A stretch of DNA of 15,289 nucleotides, taken from positions 1 to 15,289 of the forward strand of contig DATNAW010000205.1 of NCBI GenBank assembly GCA_035572335.1, written 5' to 3'. This document shows positions 14,802-15,289 of this stretch, piece by piece. The translations under genes and the position numbers were made by a program. Source of the DNA: 66-474 sp035572335 (GTDB taxonomy: Bacteria > Pseudomonadota > Gammaproteobacteria > Xanthomonadales > Rhodanobacteraceae). The notes under the pieces are model-generated. The model did no database searches. It worked only from the letters and a program-made list of their open reading frames with translations, and had not been told where the DNA came from. Position 1 is the stretch's first letter. Each line of letters starts with the position of its first letter.

Positions 14802-15289
14802 TTATCCCTGGGCATCGGCACGCTTGGCGCCGGCCTCCAATCCCATCTTCAAACTGGCCTCGATGAATTCGTCGAGGTCACCGTCCAGCACGCGCTGCGT
14901 GTCGGTGCGCTCGACACCGGTGCGCAGGTCCTTGATGCGCGACTGGTCGAGCACGTAGTTGCGGATCTGGTTGCCCCAGCCGACGTCGGACTTGGTCGCT
15001 TCCACCGCGGCCTTCTCGGCGTTGCGCTTCTGCAACTCCAGCTCATACAACTTCGCGCGCAGCATCTTCATCGCGCGGTCGCGGTTGGCGTGCTGCGAGC
15101 GCTCGGTCTGGCAGGCGACGACGATCCCCGACGGCACGTGCGTGATGCGCACCGCCGATTCGGTCTTGTTGACGTGTTGGCCGCCGGCGCCGGAGGAACG
15201 GTAGACGTCGGTTTTCAAATCCGCGGGATTGATCTCGATGTCGATGTCGTCGTCCACTTCCGGCGACACGAATACCGATGCGAAACTGG
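14802..15289 (-). CDS. prfB: Peptide chain release factor 2, C-terminal part (cut by window end)
   Basis: RF2 recognises UAA and UGA stop codons and triggers peptide release. The visible part is the last 161 or so residues, reading from SFASVFVSPEVDDDIDIEI at the right edge. The catalytic GGQ is in SSGAGGQHVNKTESAVRITH, followed by the helical C-terminal domain (RAKLYELELQKRN, WGNQIRNYVLDQSRIKD, RVLDGDLDEFI). The open frame continues past 15289, so the GTG near 15269 is an internal valine and not a start. The N-terminal domain, the SPF stop-recognition loop and the usual programmed +1 frameshift site lie outside the window and cannot be checked. lysS starts 5 nt after the TAA stop. Confidence 0.97.
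   Translation of the reverse strand, partial: SFASVFVSPEVDDDIDIEINPADLKTDVYRSSGAGGQHVNKTESAVRITHVPSGIVVACQTERSQHANRDRAMKMLRAKLYELELQKRNAEKAAVEATKSDVGWGNQIRNYVLDQSRIKDLRTGVERTDTQRVLDGDLDEFIEASLKMGLEAGAKRADAQG

Overview
The window is a gene-dense, high-GC bacterial chromosome segment. The likely source is a gammaproteobacterium of the Xanthomonadales (Lysobacterales), most plausibly the Rhodanobacteraceae. This rests on the smc-zipA pairing, a prfB-lysS pair, a TIGR01837-type phasin, a bacterial acyl-CoA-binding protein and a class III alcohol dehydrogenase. The assignment is inferred from gene content and codon style, with no database search behind it. No stretch over 300 bases lacks a gene. 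I see no tRNA, rRNA, insertion sequence, CRISPR array or phage gene.

Left part, about 1-4033. A phasin-like gene and a small acyl-CoA-binding protein gene lie on the + strand. A LysR regulator on the - strand faces a three-gene + strand unit: a carboxymuconolactone decarboxylase (CMD)-family protein, a SAM-dependent methyltransferase and a PhzF-family isomerase. The shared 125-bp intergenic region between regulator and unit holds two short dyads and a direct repeat. It reads like a small regulated metabolic cassette of unknown substrate and is the most accessory-looking part of the window.

Right part, about 4123-15289. All genes are on the - strand, so transcription runs right to left: prfB (cut by the window end), lysS, yciI-like, bolA-like, a 182-bp gap, smc, zipA, a PaiB-like FMN-binding gene, a 115-bp gap, adhC/frmA, and a TonB-dependent receptor. 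The first four are packed with gaps of 5 and 4 nt and an ATGA overlap, as in an operon. smc and zipA are 28 nt apart. ligA, commonly found after zipA, is absent.

The most interesting pairing is adhC with the receptor. The receptor's plug and C-terminal strand closely match what I recall of E. coli YncD/PqqU, the outer-membrane importer of pyrroloquinoline quinone (PQQ). Its ATG overlaps the adhC stop codon by 4 nt. This suggests a module linking capture of external PQQ, which periplasmic PQQ-dependent alcohol dehydrogenases need, to glutathione-dependent disposal of the formaldehyde such enzymes can make. The physical coupling is seen in the sequence; the functional link is inference.
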